From: Candidatus Physcousia equi
GTDB lineage: Bacteria; Bacteroidota; Bacteroidia; Bacteroidales; Bacteroidaceae
Assembly: GCA_018065005.1 (NCBI GenBank)
Contig: JAGHUD010000049.1
Coordinates: 1-64,000 of the forward strand
Direction: 5' to 3'
Length of the DNA: 64,000 bases
Shown: positions 17,674 to 27,651 of the stretch, in pieces
Layout of the letters: the number at the start of each line of letters is the position of its first letter
How positions within the stretch are numbered: the first letter of the stretch is position 1
Notes under the pieces: generated by a model
Databases searched by the model: none
The model's input: only the letters and a program-made list of their open reading frames with translations
What the model was told of the DNA's origin: nothing
Made by a program: the position numbers and the translations under genes

Positions 17674-18447
17674 ATGAAGATTCTTATTCTCGGAGCCGGA
17701 AAGATGGGCTCCTTCTTTACCGACGTGCTCTCGTTTGAGCACGAAACGGCTGTCTACGAAATCGATGCCAAGCGCATGCGATTCCTTTACAATACGCAAC
17801 GTTTCACAACGCTCGACGAAATACGGGCTTTCGAACCGGAACTGGTCATCAATGCCGTAACGCTCAAATACACACTGACGGTCTTTGATGAACTGCTGCC
17901 CGTGCTGCCCAAAGATTGCATCTTGAGCGACATCTCAAGCGTGAAGACGGGATTCAAAGAGTACTACGAACAGACGCGACATCGCTTTGTCTCTACCCAT
18001 CCCATGTTTGGACCTACGTTTGCCAACCTCGGGGCATTGTCCAACGAAAATGCCATCGTCATCAATGAGGGAGACTACATGGGGCGCATCTTCTTCCTGG
18101 ATCTCTATCGAAGACTGGGGCTGAACGTCCATGAATACAGCTTTGAGGAACACGATGAGGCAATGGCGTATTCGCTCTCTGTTCCCTTCGTCTCTACGTT
18201 TGTCTTCTCGGCGGTGATGAAGCATCAGGATGCACCTGGAACGACTTTCAAGCGCCATCTGAAGATCGCACGTGGCGTGCTCTCCGAGGATGACACGCTG
18301 CTGCGCGAAATTCTTTTTAACCCGCGCACTAAACACCATGTGGAAGGTATCCGAGCAGAACTCAAGGACCTCATTTCCATTATCGACAACCACGATGAGC
18401 AAGCGTTGACAGATTATCTGGTACGCATTCGCAAGAATATTGTTTGA
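17674..18447 (+). CDS. tyrA: Prephenate dehydrogenase
   Basis: 'ILILGAGKMGSFFTDVL', 'LSDISSVKTGFKEYY', 'STHPMFGPTFANL'. Confidence 0.85.
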   Translation: MKILILGAGKMGSFFTDVLSFEHETAVYEIDAKRMRFLYNTQRFTTLDEIRAFEPELVINAVTLKYTLTVFDELLPVLPKDCILSDISSVKTGFKEYYEQTRHRFVSTHPMFGPTFANLGALSNENAIVINEGDYMGRIFFLDLYRRLGLNVHEYSFEEHDEAMAYSLSVPFVSTFVFSAVMKHQDAPGTTFKRHLKIARGVLSEDDTLLREILFNPRTKHHVEGIRAELKDLISIIDNHDEQALTDYLVRIRKNIV

Positions 18448-18450
18448 CCT

Positions 18451-18753
18451 ATGGAACAGACACAGTCGCAACAAAGCATCCACACGCGCTTCCTAAGGCG
18501 AGAACCGCCTCGCTGCCACGTCATCTTCCACAATGATGATGTCACGACGATGGATTTCGTAGTCATGCTGCTCGAACGCATCTTCCGCAAGACAAGAGCA
18601 GATGCCGAAGAACTCATGATGAAGGTGCACACAGAGGGACAAGCCATCGTGGGCACTTATCCACTCGATATCGCCCACAGCAAAGCGAGCCTTGCCATCA
18701 AGCTTGCCCGGGCTGAGGGCTTTCCTCTGCAAATCACAGTTGAAGAAGTATAG
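18451..18753 (+). CDS. clpS: ATP-dependent Clp protease adaptor ClpS
   Basis: 'CHVIFHNDDVTTMDFVVMLLERIF...VHTEGQAIVGTYPLDIA'. Confidence 0.93.
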   Translation: MEQTQSQQSIHTRFLRREPPRCHVIFHNDDVTTMDFVVMLLERIFRKTRADAEELMMKVHTEGQAIVGTYPLDIAHSKASLAIKLARAEGFPLQITVEEV

Positions 18754-18769
18754 CTTTTCCGAGCAAACA

Positions 18770-18883
18770 ATCAGTTCTGCATAAACAAAAGTTTTCAGTA
18801 AAAACAATAAGCTCAGTAAAAACTGAAGTTTCTCGCATAAACAACAAGCTCTGCACAAACTAAAGCCTCTCGCACAAACACAA
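18770..18883. repeat. Degenerate ~37-bp (17+20) tandem repeat in clpS-clpA spacer
   Basis: gttctgcataaacaaaa/gttttcagtaaaaacaataa; gctcagtaaaaactgaa/gtttctcgcataaacaacaa; gctctgcacaaactaaa/gcctctcgcacaaacacaaa. Confidence 0.65.
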
Positions 18884-18887
18884 ACCA

Positions 18888-21407
18888 ATGAAACATCCTG
18901 TATTCAAGATAGAACTCGACTTTTGCACACAACGACTCCAAGATGCGCTCCATGCAATCTTGCAGCTTGCCGAGCACATGCGCCACGAATTTATCACACC
19001 TGAACTCGTGCTGTATGTCGTTTCGGAACAGAATGAGTTTAAGTCGTTTTGCAAGAACGTTGGAGTAAACTTGCAACATGTCCATGAAACGCTCCTGAAC
19101 TATCTCTCCGATCTCGACACCATGCCGGAAGGGGAAGAATATGTTTGCCTACTTTCCTCTAAGTCGGAGGAAATGTTCTCGCGCATGGCAAGTGTGCACA
19201 CCAAAGTCAGATTGCCGAATGGCGAGCCTTTTGTCTTGCCATATACGGTCAGCAACTTGGTGCGACTGCTCGGCACACTTGACGGCACACTCGCACAAAT
19301 GCTTCTGCGCGACATCAATGCCTTGGATGCAGATGAACTGTTTGAAAAGCTCGAACGCGCCTACTCGGCAGACTATCGTCAGTTTGTGCATGCTGACGCG
19401 TTTCCGCAGAACGACCAGCAAGTAGAGACGGCGATACTCCGTTTCCCGAACGGCGAGGATGAGCCCATCAAGGCAGAAGCGTTCATAAACGGAAAGCGTG
19501 TCGAGATTAAGTCGGGAGATTTCTACAAGAAACTCATGGCGAGTGCAGGTCGGCTCATGCAGAGTCTCCAGAAACTCGGTGGAAAACCGGGCGTGGAGGC
19601 ACCAGCAAGCGACGAAAATCCCTTTGACGAAGAAAGTAGGGAACGTGAGGAATGGGAGCAAATGGTGACGTGCATCAACGAAACTTATAAGCATCATCAT
19701 CCGCTCGTCGGACGCACAGCAGAGCTCGATCGCTGCATACGCATTCTTTGTAGGCGAGACAAGAACAATCCTATCTTTGTAGGTGAGCCCGGTGTGGGAA
19801 AGACGGCACTCATCTACGGACTCGTCTCGCTCATCGAGGAGGGAAAAGTGCCTCAATGGCTGCGTGGCAAACGAGTCTATGCGCTCGACATGAACACCTT
19901 GGTGGCTGGCGCAAGTTTTCACGGCGAACTTGAACGACGCATGAAAGAAGTGCTTGAAGGAGCTTCGCGACGTGGCAACAGCATCATCTACATCGATGAA
20001 ATCCACACCATCGCAGGTGCCTCAAAGAACAACAACGAGGGAAACACCGCGGAGATGCTCAAACCATATCTCGATGATGGTGCGCTGCAGATCATCGGTT
20101 CGACCACCTACCAGGACTACAACAAGACGATTGGTGCCAACAAGGCGATGGCAAGACGGTTCTCTACCATCGACGTCAAAGAACCCAGCGTGGAAGAAAC
20201 CATCGAGATTCTCCGCAACCTCACATCCATCTACGAAAAACATCATGGTGTACGCTATACCCAAGAGGCTGTGCGTTACGCCGTCGAGCAGAGCCATGCA
20301 CTGATTCACGACCGTTTCCTTCCGGATAAAGCAATCGATCTTATCGATGAGGCAGGGGCATTGCTGCGTCAGCAACCTCTCATCGGCAAGAGCGGCAAGC
20401 CCAAGCAAGCACGCTTCCAAAAGGTTGATGTGGAACAGGTCAAGACCATCCTCACAGATGTCTGTCGCATCAGTGCTAAGGCATTGTCTGCTGAGAGCAA
20501 CGACGAACTGCAGTCGCTCCCTGCACGCATCAACAAGGAGATTTATGGTCAGGACGAAGCAGTAAAGCAGGTTGTTCGCTCTGTGATGATGTCGAAAGCA
20601 GGGTTGGGCGAACCCGACAAACCATTAGCCTCATTGCTCTTCGTAGGTCCTACGGGGGTGGGCAAGACAGAGGTGTGCCGCGTTCTCGCCCGAGAATTGG
20701 GTGTTGAATTGGTGCGCTTTGATATGTCGGAGTACACCGAGAAGCACACCGTCTCCAAACTCATTGGTTCGCCTGCAGGTTATGTGGGCTATGAGGAGGG
20801 CGGATTGCTGACCGACGCCATTCGGCGCGCGCCGAACTGTGTGCTTTTGCTCGACGAGATTGAGAAGGCGCATAGCGACATCTACAATATTCTTCTTCAG
20901 GTGATGGACTATGCTCGCCTGACGGATAACAAGGGTAATAAGGTGGATTTCAAGAACGTCATTCTCGTCATGACTTCCAATGCTGGGGCGCAGTTTGCAC
21001 AGCAGGCGGGCATCGGCTTTACGGGTGGACAAACGAAGGGACAAGCCATGATGACGAGCGTAAAGAAGACCTTCAAACCAGAATTTCTCAATCGTCTCTC
21101 TGCCACTGTTGTCTTCAACGACATGGATGAGCACATGGCTACGCTCATTCTCGACAAGAAATTGGCGCTGCTATCCAAGCGCCTCGCTGCCAAGCAAGTC
21201 GAACTGCAGCTCAGTGATGCTGCTCGTTCCTTCCTGCTCAAGAAGGGATACACCCAACAGTATGGTGCGCGAGAGATGGATCGCGTCATTCAACAGCATC
21301 TCACTCCGCTGCTTATGGAGCAGATCCTCTTTGGTAAGCTCAAGAAGGGTGGAGTGGCACACGTTGATGCCGCGGACGCAGATGCGCTTCTGCTTTCTGT
21401 TGTCTGA
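18888..21407 (+). CDS. clpA: ATP-dependent Clp protease ATP-binding subunit ClpA
   Basis: Two Walker A sites 'GEPGVGKTAL', 'GPTGVGKTEV'; ClpA architecture; follows clpS. Confidence 0.93.
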   Translation: MKHPVFKIELDFCTQRLQDALHAILQLAEHMRHEFITPELVLYVVSEQNEFKSFCKNVGVNLQHVHETLLNYLSDLDTMPEGEEYVCLLSSKSEEMFSRMASVHTKVRLPNGEPFVLPYTVSNLVRLLGTLDGTLAQMLLRDINALDADELFEKLERAYSADYRQFVHADAFPQNDQQVETAILRFPNGEDEPIKAEAFINGKRVEIKSGDFYKKLMASAGRLMQSLQKLGGKPGVEAPASDENPFDEESREREEWEQMVTCINETYKHHHPLVGRTAELDRCIRILCRRDKNNPIFVGEPGVGKTALIYGLVSLIEEGKVPQWLRGKRVYALDMNTLVAGASFHGELERRMKEVLEGASRRGNSIIYIDEIHTIAGASKNNNEGNTAEMLKPYLDDGALQIIGSTTYQDYNKTIGANKAMARRFSTIDVKEPSVEETIEILRNLTSIYEKHHGVRYTQEAVRYAVEQSHALIHDRFLPDKAIDLIDEAGALLRQQPLIGKSGKPKQARFQKVDVEQVKTILTDVCRISAKALSAESNDELQSLPARINKEIYGQDEAVKQVVRSVMMSKAGLGEPDKPLASLLFVGPTGVGKTEVCRVLARELGVELVRFDMSEYTEKHTVSKLIGSPAGYVGYEEGGLLTDAIRRAPNCVLLLDEIEKAHSDIYNILLQVMDYARLTDNKGNKVDFKNVILVMTSNAGAQFAQQAGIGFTGGQTKGQAMMTSVKKTFKPEFLNRLSATVVFNDMDEHMATLILDKKLALLSKRLAAKQVELQLSDAARSFLLKKGYTQQYGAREMDRVIQQHLTPLLMEQILFGKLKKGGVAHVDAADADALLLSVV

Positions 21408-21428
21408 CAGAAGACGGGACGTGTGTCC

Positions 21429-21496
21429 GTGTCTCCACCCTTCTTGTGTGTTGAAGCACAGAATCAAGTTTTGTGTCTCCACCCTTCTTGTGTGTT
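21429..21496. repeat. Perfect 24-bp direct repeat, 44 bp apart
   Basis: gtgtctccacccttcttgtgtgtt at 21429 and 21473. Confidence 0.9.
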
Positions 21497-23085
21497 TAGT
21501 ACTGGAAGGTAGAACAAGGTAGTCCCTCACCATTGATGAGGTTGCCTTCGCTAAACGACTTCCATCCATAGCGCACATGAAGCGGATGCTGAACTTCCGG
21601 ACAGAACAACAACACGACCCCTGCTTCTACCGACGAAGAATAAGTTGCAGTTGCTGTTGGCAGAGAGGCAATGATAGCGCGTGCAGGGTGATAGATACCA
21701 TCTGCGCCAGCCACTTCAAAGGTGCTAGGTGCTTCCCCATCGCTCGTTGTAAGTCCTTTGGCATGTGAGAAGATAGCCACTGCCGTTAGGTCGGGATGGA
21801 CTGCTCGTTGTGCCTCGAAGATAGTGTTCGCTCCCAGAGCCTTGCGCTGTTGCTCGTTGATGAGTGAAGAGCTTGGCTCGAAGCGCACGAATGTAGGGCC
21901 TTGGTCTTCGATGTCGAAACCATAAGTGCGATGCAGTGCCAGTCGTGCCAGTCGTTCGCCCACAGGTTTCTTTTGTTTTGGGTGCACATCCGAGCGGTGT
22001 CCGCAGTCACTGCTCACTGCCAGTCCTGAGTGAGGAATGGTGTAGGAGAGGATGCGTTGTGTGTTGCGGAAGTCGGGCCACAGCTCGCGTTCAATGCTGC
22101 TGATCTGCACGGTGTAGAAAGGCAATGTATCATCATTCCATGCTTTTCGCCAAGAGTCTACAAGAGCGGGAAAAAGCAGTTCGTAGACAGCTATTTGGTT
22201 GGCGTTCGATTCACCTTGATACCAGATGATGCCCTTGATGGGAAAATCGCAAAGCGGTCTCACCCCGACGCAATACTGATAGCCGGGCTTGAAGGGGTGC
22301 GGGTGGCTCTGCTTGTCGCTTGCGCTCTCACAGTTTTTGATAGCGCGGTGGCGCACCCAGTCTTGCACGAGATCGTTGTGCATATAGTCGTTTTGAAGAT
22401 ATTCTGGCACGACTCGTTGCAATGTAGCAGAATCGACAAATGCCTCAAGGGGTGTGCCGCCCACAGGTGTTTGTACGAGACCGATATTGTGATGAACATC
22501 CTCACGCAGTCGTTGGGCAAAGAAGTAAGCCACGGCAGAGGACGGATTGATCACCTTGTCGTCAGTGGCGCCCCCCCATTTGGTGTCAGCCCAATAGCGG
22601 AACGAAGCCACGCTGTCGCGCATACCAGCAGAGTAGGGCACATGATACACCTTGCGGCTGGGCTTGAGCGAAAGGATGCGCACACCCGCGTCATGCTTCA
22701 CCTCGTTAGGGTAGTTATTTCGCACTTCGCCAACCATCATCTCCATGTTGCTCTGTCCCGAACAGAGCCACACATCGCCCACGGTCACGTTGGAGAGTGT
22801 CACCAGTTCGTTGCCTTGTCGCACCGTCAGTTCCGCTCCTTCGTTCTGATAGTCCATGGCAGGCAGCAGTGCGCGGAATTGTCCGTCTGTTCCCGCCTTA
22901 GTCTTCACCGTCGTGCCCCGAAAGCGCACCGTGACGGTTTTCCCCGGCTTTGCATAGCCTTTCACAGGAATCGGTTTTCCCGCCTGCAGCACCATGTCAG
23001 AGGAGAAGTAGAAGTTGAGGTGCAGATCCTCGGCGTGCATCTGGACGCAGAGGAAGAGAAAGAGAAAGGATAAGAAGTTCTTCAT
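21496..23085 (-). CDS. Sialate O-acetylesterase
   Basis: Signal peptide; 'DVWLCSGQSNMEM', 'IIWYQGESNAN', 'SSDCGHRSDVHPKQKKPVGERLA'. Confidence 0.88.
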   Translation of the reverse strand: MKNFLSFLFLFLCVQMHAEDLHLNFYFSSDMVLQAGKPIPVKGYAKPGKTVTVRFRGTTVKTKAGTDGQFRALLPAMDYQNEGAELTVRQGNELVTLSNVTVGDVWLCSGQSNMEMMVGEVRNNYPNEVKHDAGVRILSLKPSRKVYHVPYSAGMRDSVASFRYWADTKWGGATDDKVINPSSAVAYFFAQRLREDVHHNIGLVQTPVGGTPLEAFVDSATLQRVVPEYLQNDYMHNDLVQDWVRHRAIKNCESASDKQSHPHPFKPGYQYCVGVRPLCDFPIKGIIWYQGESNANQIAVYELLFPALVDSWRKAWNDDTLPFYTVQISSIERELWPDFRNTQRILSYTIPHSGLAVSSDCGHRSDVHPKQKKPVGERLARLALHRTYGFDIEDQGPTFVRFEPSSSLINEQQRKALGANTIFEAQRAVHPDLTAVAIFSHAKGLTTSDGEAPSTFEVAGADGIYHPARAIIASLPTATATYSSSVEAGVVLLFCPEVQHPLHVRYGWKSFSEGNLINGEGLPCSTFQY

Positions 23086-23288
23086 AATAGCTGGATTTAT
23101 GTAGTGATAAGTAATAATCAAAGTTTTCAGGTCGGCACAAGAGACCATTTCAAGCATAGCCCCCTCCTCCTATAAGTTAGTGGATCTTCTTTTTTATGAC
23201 TGGACTGCTCTTCATCTTTATGAGTTGGTGGTCCTTTTTTTATATATATAGGTTAGTTGCCCTTTTATAGGTTAGTTGCCCTTCTTCT

Positions 23289-26200
23289 TTATGAGTTAGT
23301 AGTTTTTTGTTCGGGCGAGAGGAAATCGATGAGTGATTTGAATACCGGCACGCGCGACAAAAGACGTTGGTTGCCCACGAGCAGCAAGTGCTCCATTGCT
23401 CTTGTCATGACCACGTTCAGTTTTCGGTCGATGAGTCTGCCATCCTCCTCAAAGGTGTGGTCGGTGAGGAAGTCGAGTTGGTAGCTTTGCTGCACGGTGA
23501 ATCCGTAGATGATGAAACGCCGCTGGCTGCCTTGGAACCGTTCGACCGTGTCTATGGTGATGGCACGTGCGAGCAAGGTGTCGAGTCCTTCTGCTGTGAG
23601 GCGTCGTTCGATGGTGTTGCGCACGGTGGCAATCTGGTTGCGGTATGGCACGATGATGCCTAATGTCTTTTCCGGATCGAGCGATTTCTCCTTGCGGATA
23701 ATGTGCAGCGTGGCATCAGCGATGACCTCCGCCTCGGCTTGGTTCACCTTGTCTGAGATGCTGCTGTGTGGAGCAGGCACATCGACAAAGACCACGCGCT
23801 GTGCGAAAAGCTGCGCTCCATCCGCCACGTTGCTGTTCCATTGTGCCACCTGGTGCGGCAGCGGCACTTCGCAGAGTCGTCCGCCATAGAATGTGTGGTT
23901 GGGGAAGGAAGCGATGTCTTGGTGCATACGACCTTGTCGTGTGAGCATGTGGACCACGCGCTCGTCACTGCGGTAGCGCCGCAAGAGACGCTCGAAGAGA
24001 CTCAGACGGCAGTTGGTCAGTCCAGCATCGAGGAGGCATTGCGCCGAGTCATCCTGCGTCTCGTTGCTCCGGGTGACGGCGGACTCCTCCGCACTCTGTT
24101 TCACCACGGCAGGCAGCTGCTTGTGGTCGCCAATCATAACGAACTTCCTTATCAGCAGTTGCGTCTGCTGCACCCCGTTGCCCGTGTTCTCGGAGGGCAT
24201 CGCTCTTGCAGAGAGCAGTCCTAAAAGGTGCGGTTCCAGAATTTGCGATGCCTCGTCGATGATGCAGAGCGAGAAGGGGCGGAGGGCAAGCAGGTCGATG
24301 TGCGAGGCAGCGCTCGTTGTGGTGGCACACACCACACGCGACTGCAGGAAGAGGGCGCGCAAGCTCTCCAGTCCCTTGCATTCTGCGATGCGTGCGCTGA
24401 GCAGATGCGGTCGGCATGCAGGAGCGCATGCTTGTTCATTTCCCAAACGTATGAAGTCGATGCCCTCATCGAGTAGCTTGCTGCATATCTCATCGACAGC
24501 GCGGTTGGTATAGCTGAGCAGGAGTACGCGGCTGCCCGGTTCGAGCAGTTCTTCGATCAGTGTGTTGCGCATTCCGAAACTCGTCTTTCCCGTGCCCGGA
24601 GGGCCGATGATGAGGAAGAAGTCCTGCGCATTTTTCACCCCTTGCATCAAAGGGTTGAAGTCACCGTATTCACCCCTCAGCAGCCGGTCGCTTTGTTGCG
24701 GCATTCGTTGCAGGAGCAATAGGTCGCGGCGCTCCTGTGGGGCTGAAAGGAAGTCATGAATACCCCGGTAGAGCCCGCCATAGCTTGCTTCCATGAAGTC
24801 GTGCTCGATTGCCCATTCGTCTGCCTCATGGCGCAGGAACACATTGGGGTCCGTCTGTTCGGCGCGTAGCCGCAGTTCGATGTAGTCCACGGCAATCGTC
24901 TCGATGCTCGCTCGATGCACCATGGCGTGTCTGATGTCGGGCGTGCTCCCAGGTGTGTAGGGATAGAGCGCCACGATGTCGCCGATGCGGAAGTTTGCCA
25001 TGTCGTTGGCTTCCGTGTCAGAGAAGCGGAAGCGTAGCGGACCCACACCATCCAGCTTGAGCCGGTCGTAGATGTTGCCCGCCTGTCGTTTTTCGTCGAG
25101 CGTGTCGTGCCAAGCAGCAGCGAATCCCGCGTTTTGCCTTGTCTTGCATCCAATCTTGGCAAGCAGATGTTCGCGCGAGACAAACTGGAGCATACGGAAG
25201 TAGTAGGCACGCTCCAGAGGCGAAGCCTGGTGGATGGGAGCGAGCAACGCCTCCAACTCCGGTTTCTTGAAGTCGGTCCACAATCTGCCTCGGCTTTGCT
25301 TTGTGTTAAGCATGTCGGCGTGGAGCGGCAAGAGCAACCGCTCCCAGGTCCACCCCGAGGCATTGCTGCCCAGCTGCATCTCCATCCAGGCAATGCCGTT
25401 TCGGATGCGTAGTGCCCGTTGCACCAGTTCGGGGGCGAAATCGAGTTTGAGGAGGCAGTTTGGATAGCGACTGTAGAGTAGGAACGCCTGTATGCCATCC
25501 GTGCCGCTGTGGTAGCGTTCGGGGTAGTTGTAGCGCACGAGCAACATGTAGAGCAGCATCTGCACATAGTGTTGTTCGGCAGCCTTCGGTGTGTTGGGGT
25601 CGGGGTCGTTGGGCACAAAAGCCCCTTTGCCCGACTTTTGCTCGATGAGCACCTTCATGTCGGTCTGCAAGAGGTCCATACGTCCTTGCAGACCGAGCAT
25701 CTCGGAGTAGAACGACGGTTCGAGCAGCACATCCTCCCGGCAGAACGCCCCCACCTCTTCGGGCAATACCTTGCCGATGGCGTATCTGATGTGCTCTCCT
25801 TGTTTTCGGGCGCGGTCATGAAAGTCAGTCGGCAATGTTGTGGTGAGCAACTGTGCGGCATGGTGTTGAAAAAACGTCCCCACGCTTTCTGCATAGGGTA
25901 CCCCCTCCTCGCCCATGCTGTGCACGGCTTCGTCGAGCAGTTGTCCTGCTAGGTTGCCCAAAATGGTGTGCTCCGTGGTCGTGTTGGGCTTGAGGCGTGC
26001 AAGCAGATGAAGCAGCGGTGACTCGGCGAACGATTCGAAGCACTTTGCCACACTCGTTATGTTGATCAGGCAGTCAGGCTCGTAGATGATATGCTCAGCC
26101 GTGCAAACCACGCCCAGCAGCGTGTTGTCGCTGCTGCTCTGTGTCACGCCGATGAGGTTCAACTGCGTGTGTGCCTCGAGCATGGAGTGCAGATAGGCGT

Positions 26201-26693
26201 GCTGTGGCGTATAGCGCACCTCCAAGGAAAGAGTGTCTCCGTCGGGCGTCGTGGCTGTGCCCTCGATGACGTCGTCGTCCCATCGCTCCACTATGAGCCG
26301 CACCACATCCGCCAGTCTTCGGTTCTTCTGCTTCGCCCGCGACAAGGTCTTTCTGGGAAAGCAGGCGGCGAGATCCTCAGGAACGGGTTCTCCCGTCACA
26401 CACTGCACAAAGAGTGAGAGCACCATGAGTCCCATGTCGCAGCCCAGCGTGTCGCTGTCTTTTCTGAATGTGCCCACAGCATGGCGCAGACTGGTGCTTG
26501 CGCGGTGTTCTTTGAGCAGATAGTCAGACTGTGCAAACGGTCCCACGAGAGCAATCTTCAGTCCCGCCGTCTCGTGGTCGAGAAATCGACGAAAGGCGCG
26601 TCGCAGCGCCTGCAGGCAACGCGTCTCATCGGGCAGCAGGCATCGTGCAGCCCTCAGTTCGTCATAGGGAGCATAGTTTGTTTGTGTTTTCAT
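23289..26693 (-). CDS. Dna2-like SF1 helicase with PD-(D/E)XK nuclease domain
   Basis: 'GRMDLLQTDMKVLIEQKSGKG' nuclease core; Walker A 'GPPGTGKTSF'; 'DEASQI', 'VERFQGSQ', 'NVVMTRAMEHLLLVG'. Confidence 0.85.
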   Translation of the reverse strand: MKTQTNYAPYDELRAARCLLPDETRCLQALRRAFRRFLDHETAGLKIALVGPFAQSDYLLKEHRASTSLRHAVGTFRKDSDTLGCDMGLMVLSLFVQCVTGEPVPEDLAACFPRKTLSRAKQKNRRLADVVRLIVERWDDDVIEGTATTPDGDTLSLEVRYTPQHAYLHSMLEAHTQLNLIGVTQSSSDNTLLGVVCTAEHIIYEPDCLINITSVAKCFESFAESPLLHLLARLKPNTTTEHTILGNLAGQLLDEAVHSMGEEGVPYAESVGTFFQHHAAQLLTTTLPTDFHDRARKQGEHIRYAIGKVLPEEVGAFCREDVLLEPSFYSEMLGLQGRMDLLQTDMKVLIEQKSGKGAFVPNDPDPNTPKAAEQHYVQMLLYMLLVRYNYPERYHSGTDGIQAFLLYSRYPNCLLKLDFAPELVQRALRIRNGIAWMEMQLGSNASGWTWERLLLPLHADMLNTKQSRGRLWTDFKKPELEALLAPIHQASPLERAYYFRMLQFVSREHLLAKIGCKTRQNAGFAAAWHDTLDEKRQAGNIYDRLKLDGVGPLRFRFSDTEANDMANFRIGDIVALYPYTPGSTPDIRHAMVHRASIETIAVDYIELRLRAEQTDPNVFLRHEADEWAIEHDFMEASYGGLYRGIHDFLSAPQERRDLLLLQRMPQQSDRLLRGEYGDFNPLMQGVKNAQDFFLIIGPPGTGKTSFGMRNTLIEELLEPGSRVLLLSYTNRAVDEICSKLLDEGIDFIRLGNEQACAPACRPHLLSARIAECKGLESLRALFLQSRVVCATTTSAASHIDLLALRPFSLCIIDEASQILEPHLLGLLSARAMPSENTGNGVQQTQLLIRKFVMIGDHKQLPAVVKQSAEESAVTRSNETQDDSAQCLLDAGLTNCRLSLFERLLRRYRSDERVVHMLTRQGRMHQDIASFPNHTFYGGRLCEVPLPHQVAQWNSNVADGAQLFAQRVVFVDVPAPHSSISDKVNQAEAEVIADATLHIIRKEKSLDPEKTLGIIVPYRNQIATVRNTIERRLTAEGLDTLLARAITIDTVERFQGSQRRFIIYGFTVQQSYQLDFLTDHTFEEDGRLIDRKLNVVMTRAMEHLLLVGNQRLLSRVPVFKSLIDFLSPEQKTTNS

Positions 26694-26865
26694 GCCGTGG
26701 TGGTGTGTGCAGTCTGCTTCTGTTTGTTTTATTTGCAAAGATACGTTTTTTTTCTGTTTTGTGTTCCTATTTATATAAATAATGTATAAGAATCTTGTCC
26801 ATTTTAAAAAAAAATACTATTTTTGCGACCACCAAACCATCATCTATTCCCCCTTAACCACACAG

Positions 26866-27627
26866 ATGAAACAAAAACTGATCCTCCTGACTCTTCTGCT
26901 CACCTGCATCGGAGTCCAAGCTATCGAAGTAGGCGAATACATGGAAATCGACGAGACCCCCTGCGTCGTTATCTATGTCGACGAAACCGGAGAGCACGGA
27001 CTCGTCATGTCGCGCGCCACCGTCTCCTACGAGTTCGCCACCAAGGAAGCCAAACGCCTCTGCAAGGAGGGCGGACTGAACAAGGCAGACATCTACGACT
27101 ACGTTCGCATGAACGCCGTAGACCGCACCAAGTACAACAAGATGAAGAAGTACAAGCCGGCATACCGCCAGCCCCTCTTCGACCGACTCATGCCCTTGCT
27201 GGGCGAGCGTGGCGAGGAGAACCAAAAAGCCATCGTGCAGTTCTGCAACGACAATGGGCTCATCCTCCAGCATGAGTTTCCCGACATAGCCTGGGCTGAT
27301 GGTTTGGGCGAGGGGTGGTTCATCCCCGGCGACTACGAGCTCGAACTCTATGCCCAGCTCTATGCAGGCGGCATGCGCGAGGAACACGCCATGCCCAAGG
27401 CAGAATACTACAACCGCTATCGCCAACTCACCGATGGCGAGCGAGCCGGAGCCATTATGCGCGCTCCTGCCCTTCGTGGTGCCCACTCTTCAACGTGCAA
27501 ATACCCCCAGTGCGGTTTTCGCCTCATGACACGTGTGGAGCGCGACGTAAAGGACTGGATGCAGATCTTCGACCAGTTGGCTGCTGGCGAAGAGGAGCCT
27601 GCCACAGTAGCCATGAAACGAATCTAA
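26866..27627 (+). CDS. Secreted hypothetical protein
   Basis: Signal peptide MKQKLILLTLLLTCIGVQA. Confidence 0.7.
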   Translation: MKQKLILLTLLLTCIGVQAIEVGEYMEIDETPCVVIYVDETGEHGLVMSRATVSYEFATKEAKRLCKEGGLNKADIYDYVRMNAVDRTKYNKMKKYKPAYRQPLFDRLMPLLGERGEENQKAIVQFCNDNGLILQHEFPDIAWADGLGEGWFIPGDYELELYAQLYAGGMREEHAMPKAEYYNRYRQLTDGERAGAIMRAPALRGAHSSTCKYPQCGFRLMTRVERDVKDWMQIFDQLAAGEEEPATVAMKRI

Positions 27628-27651
27628 ATAACCTCAAACAGAATAGCATAC

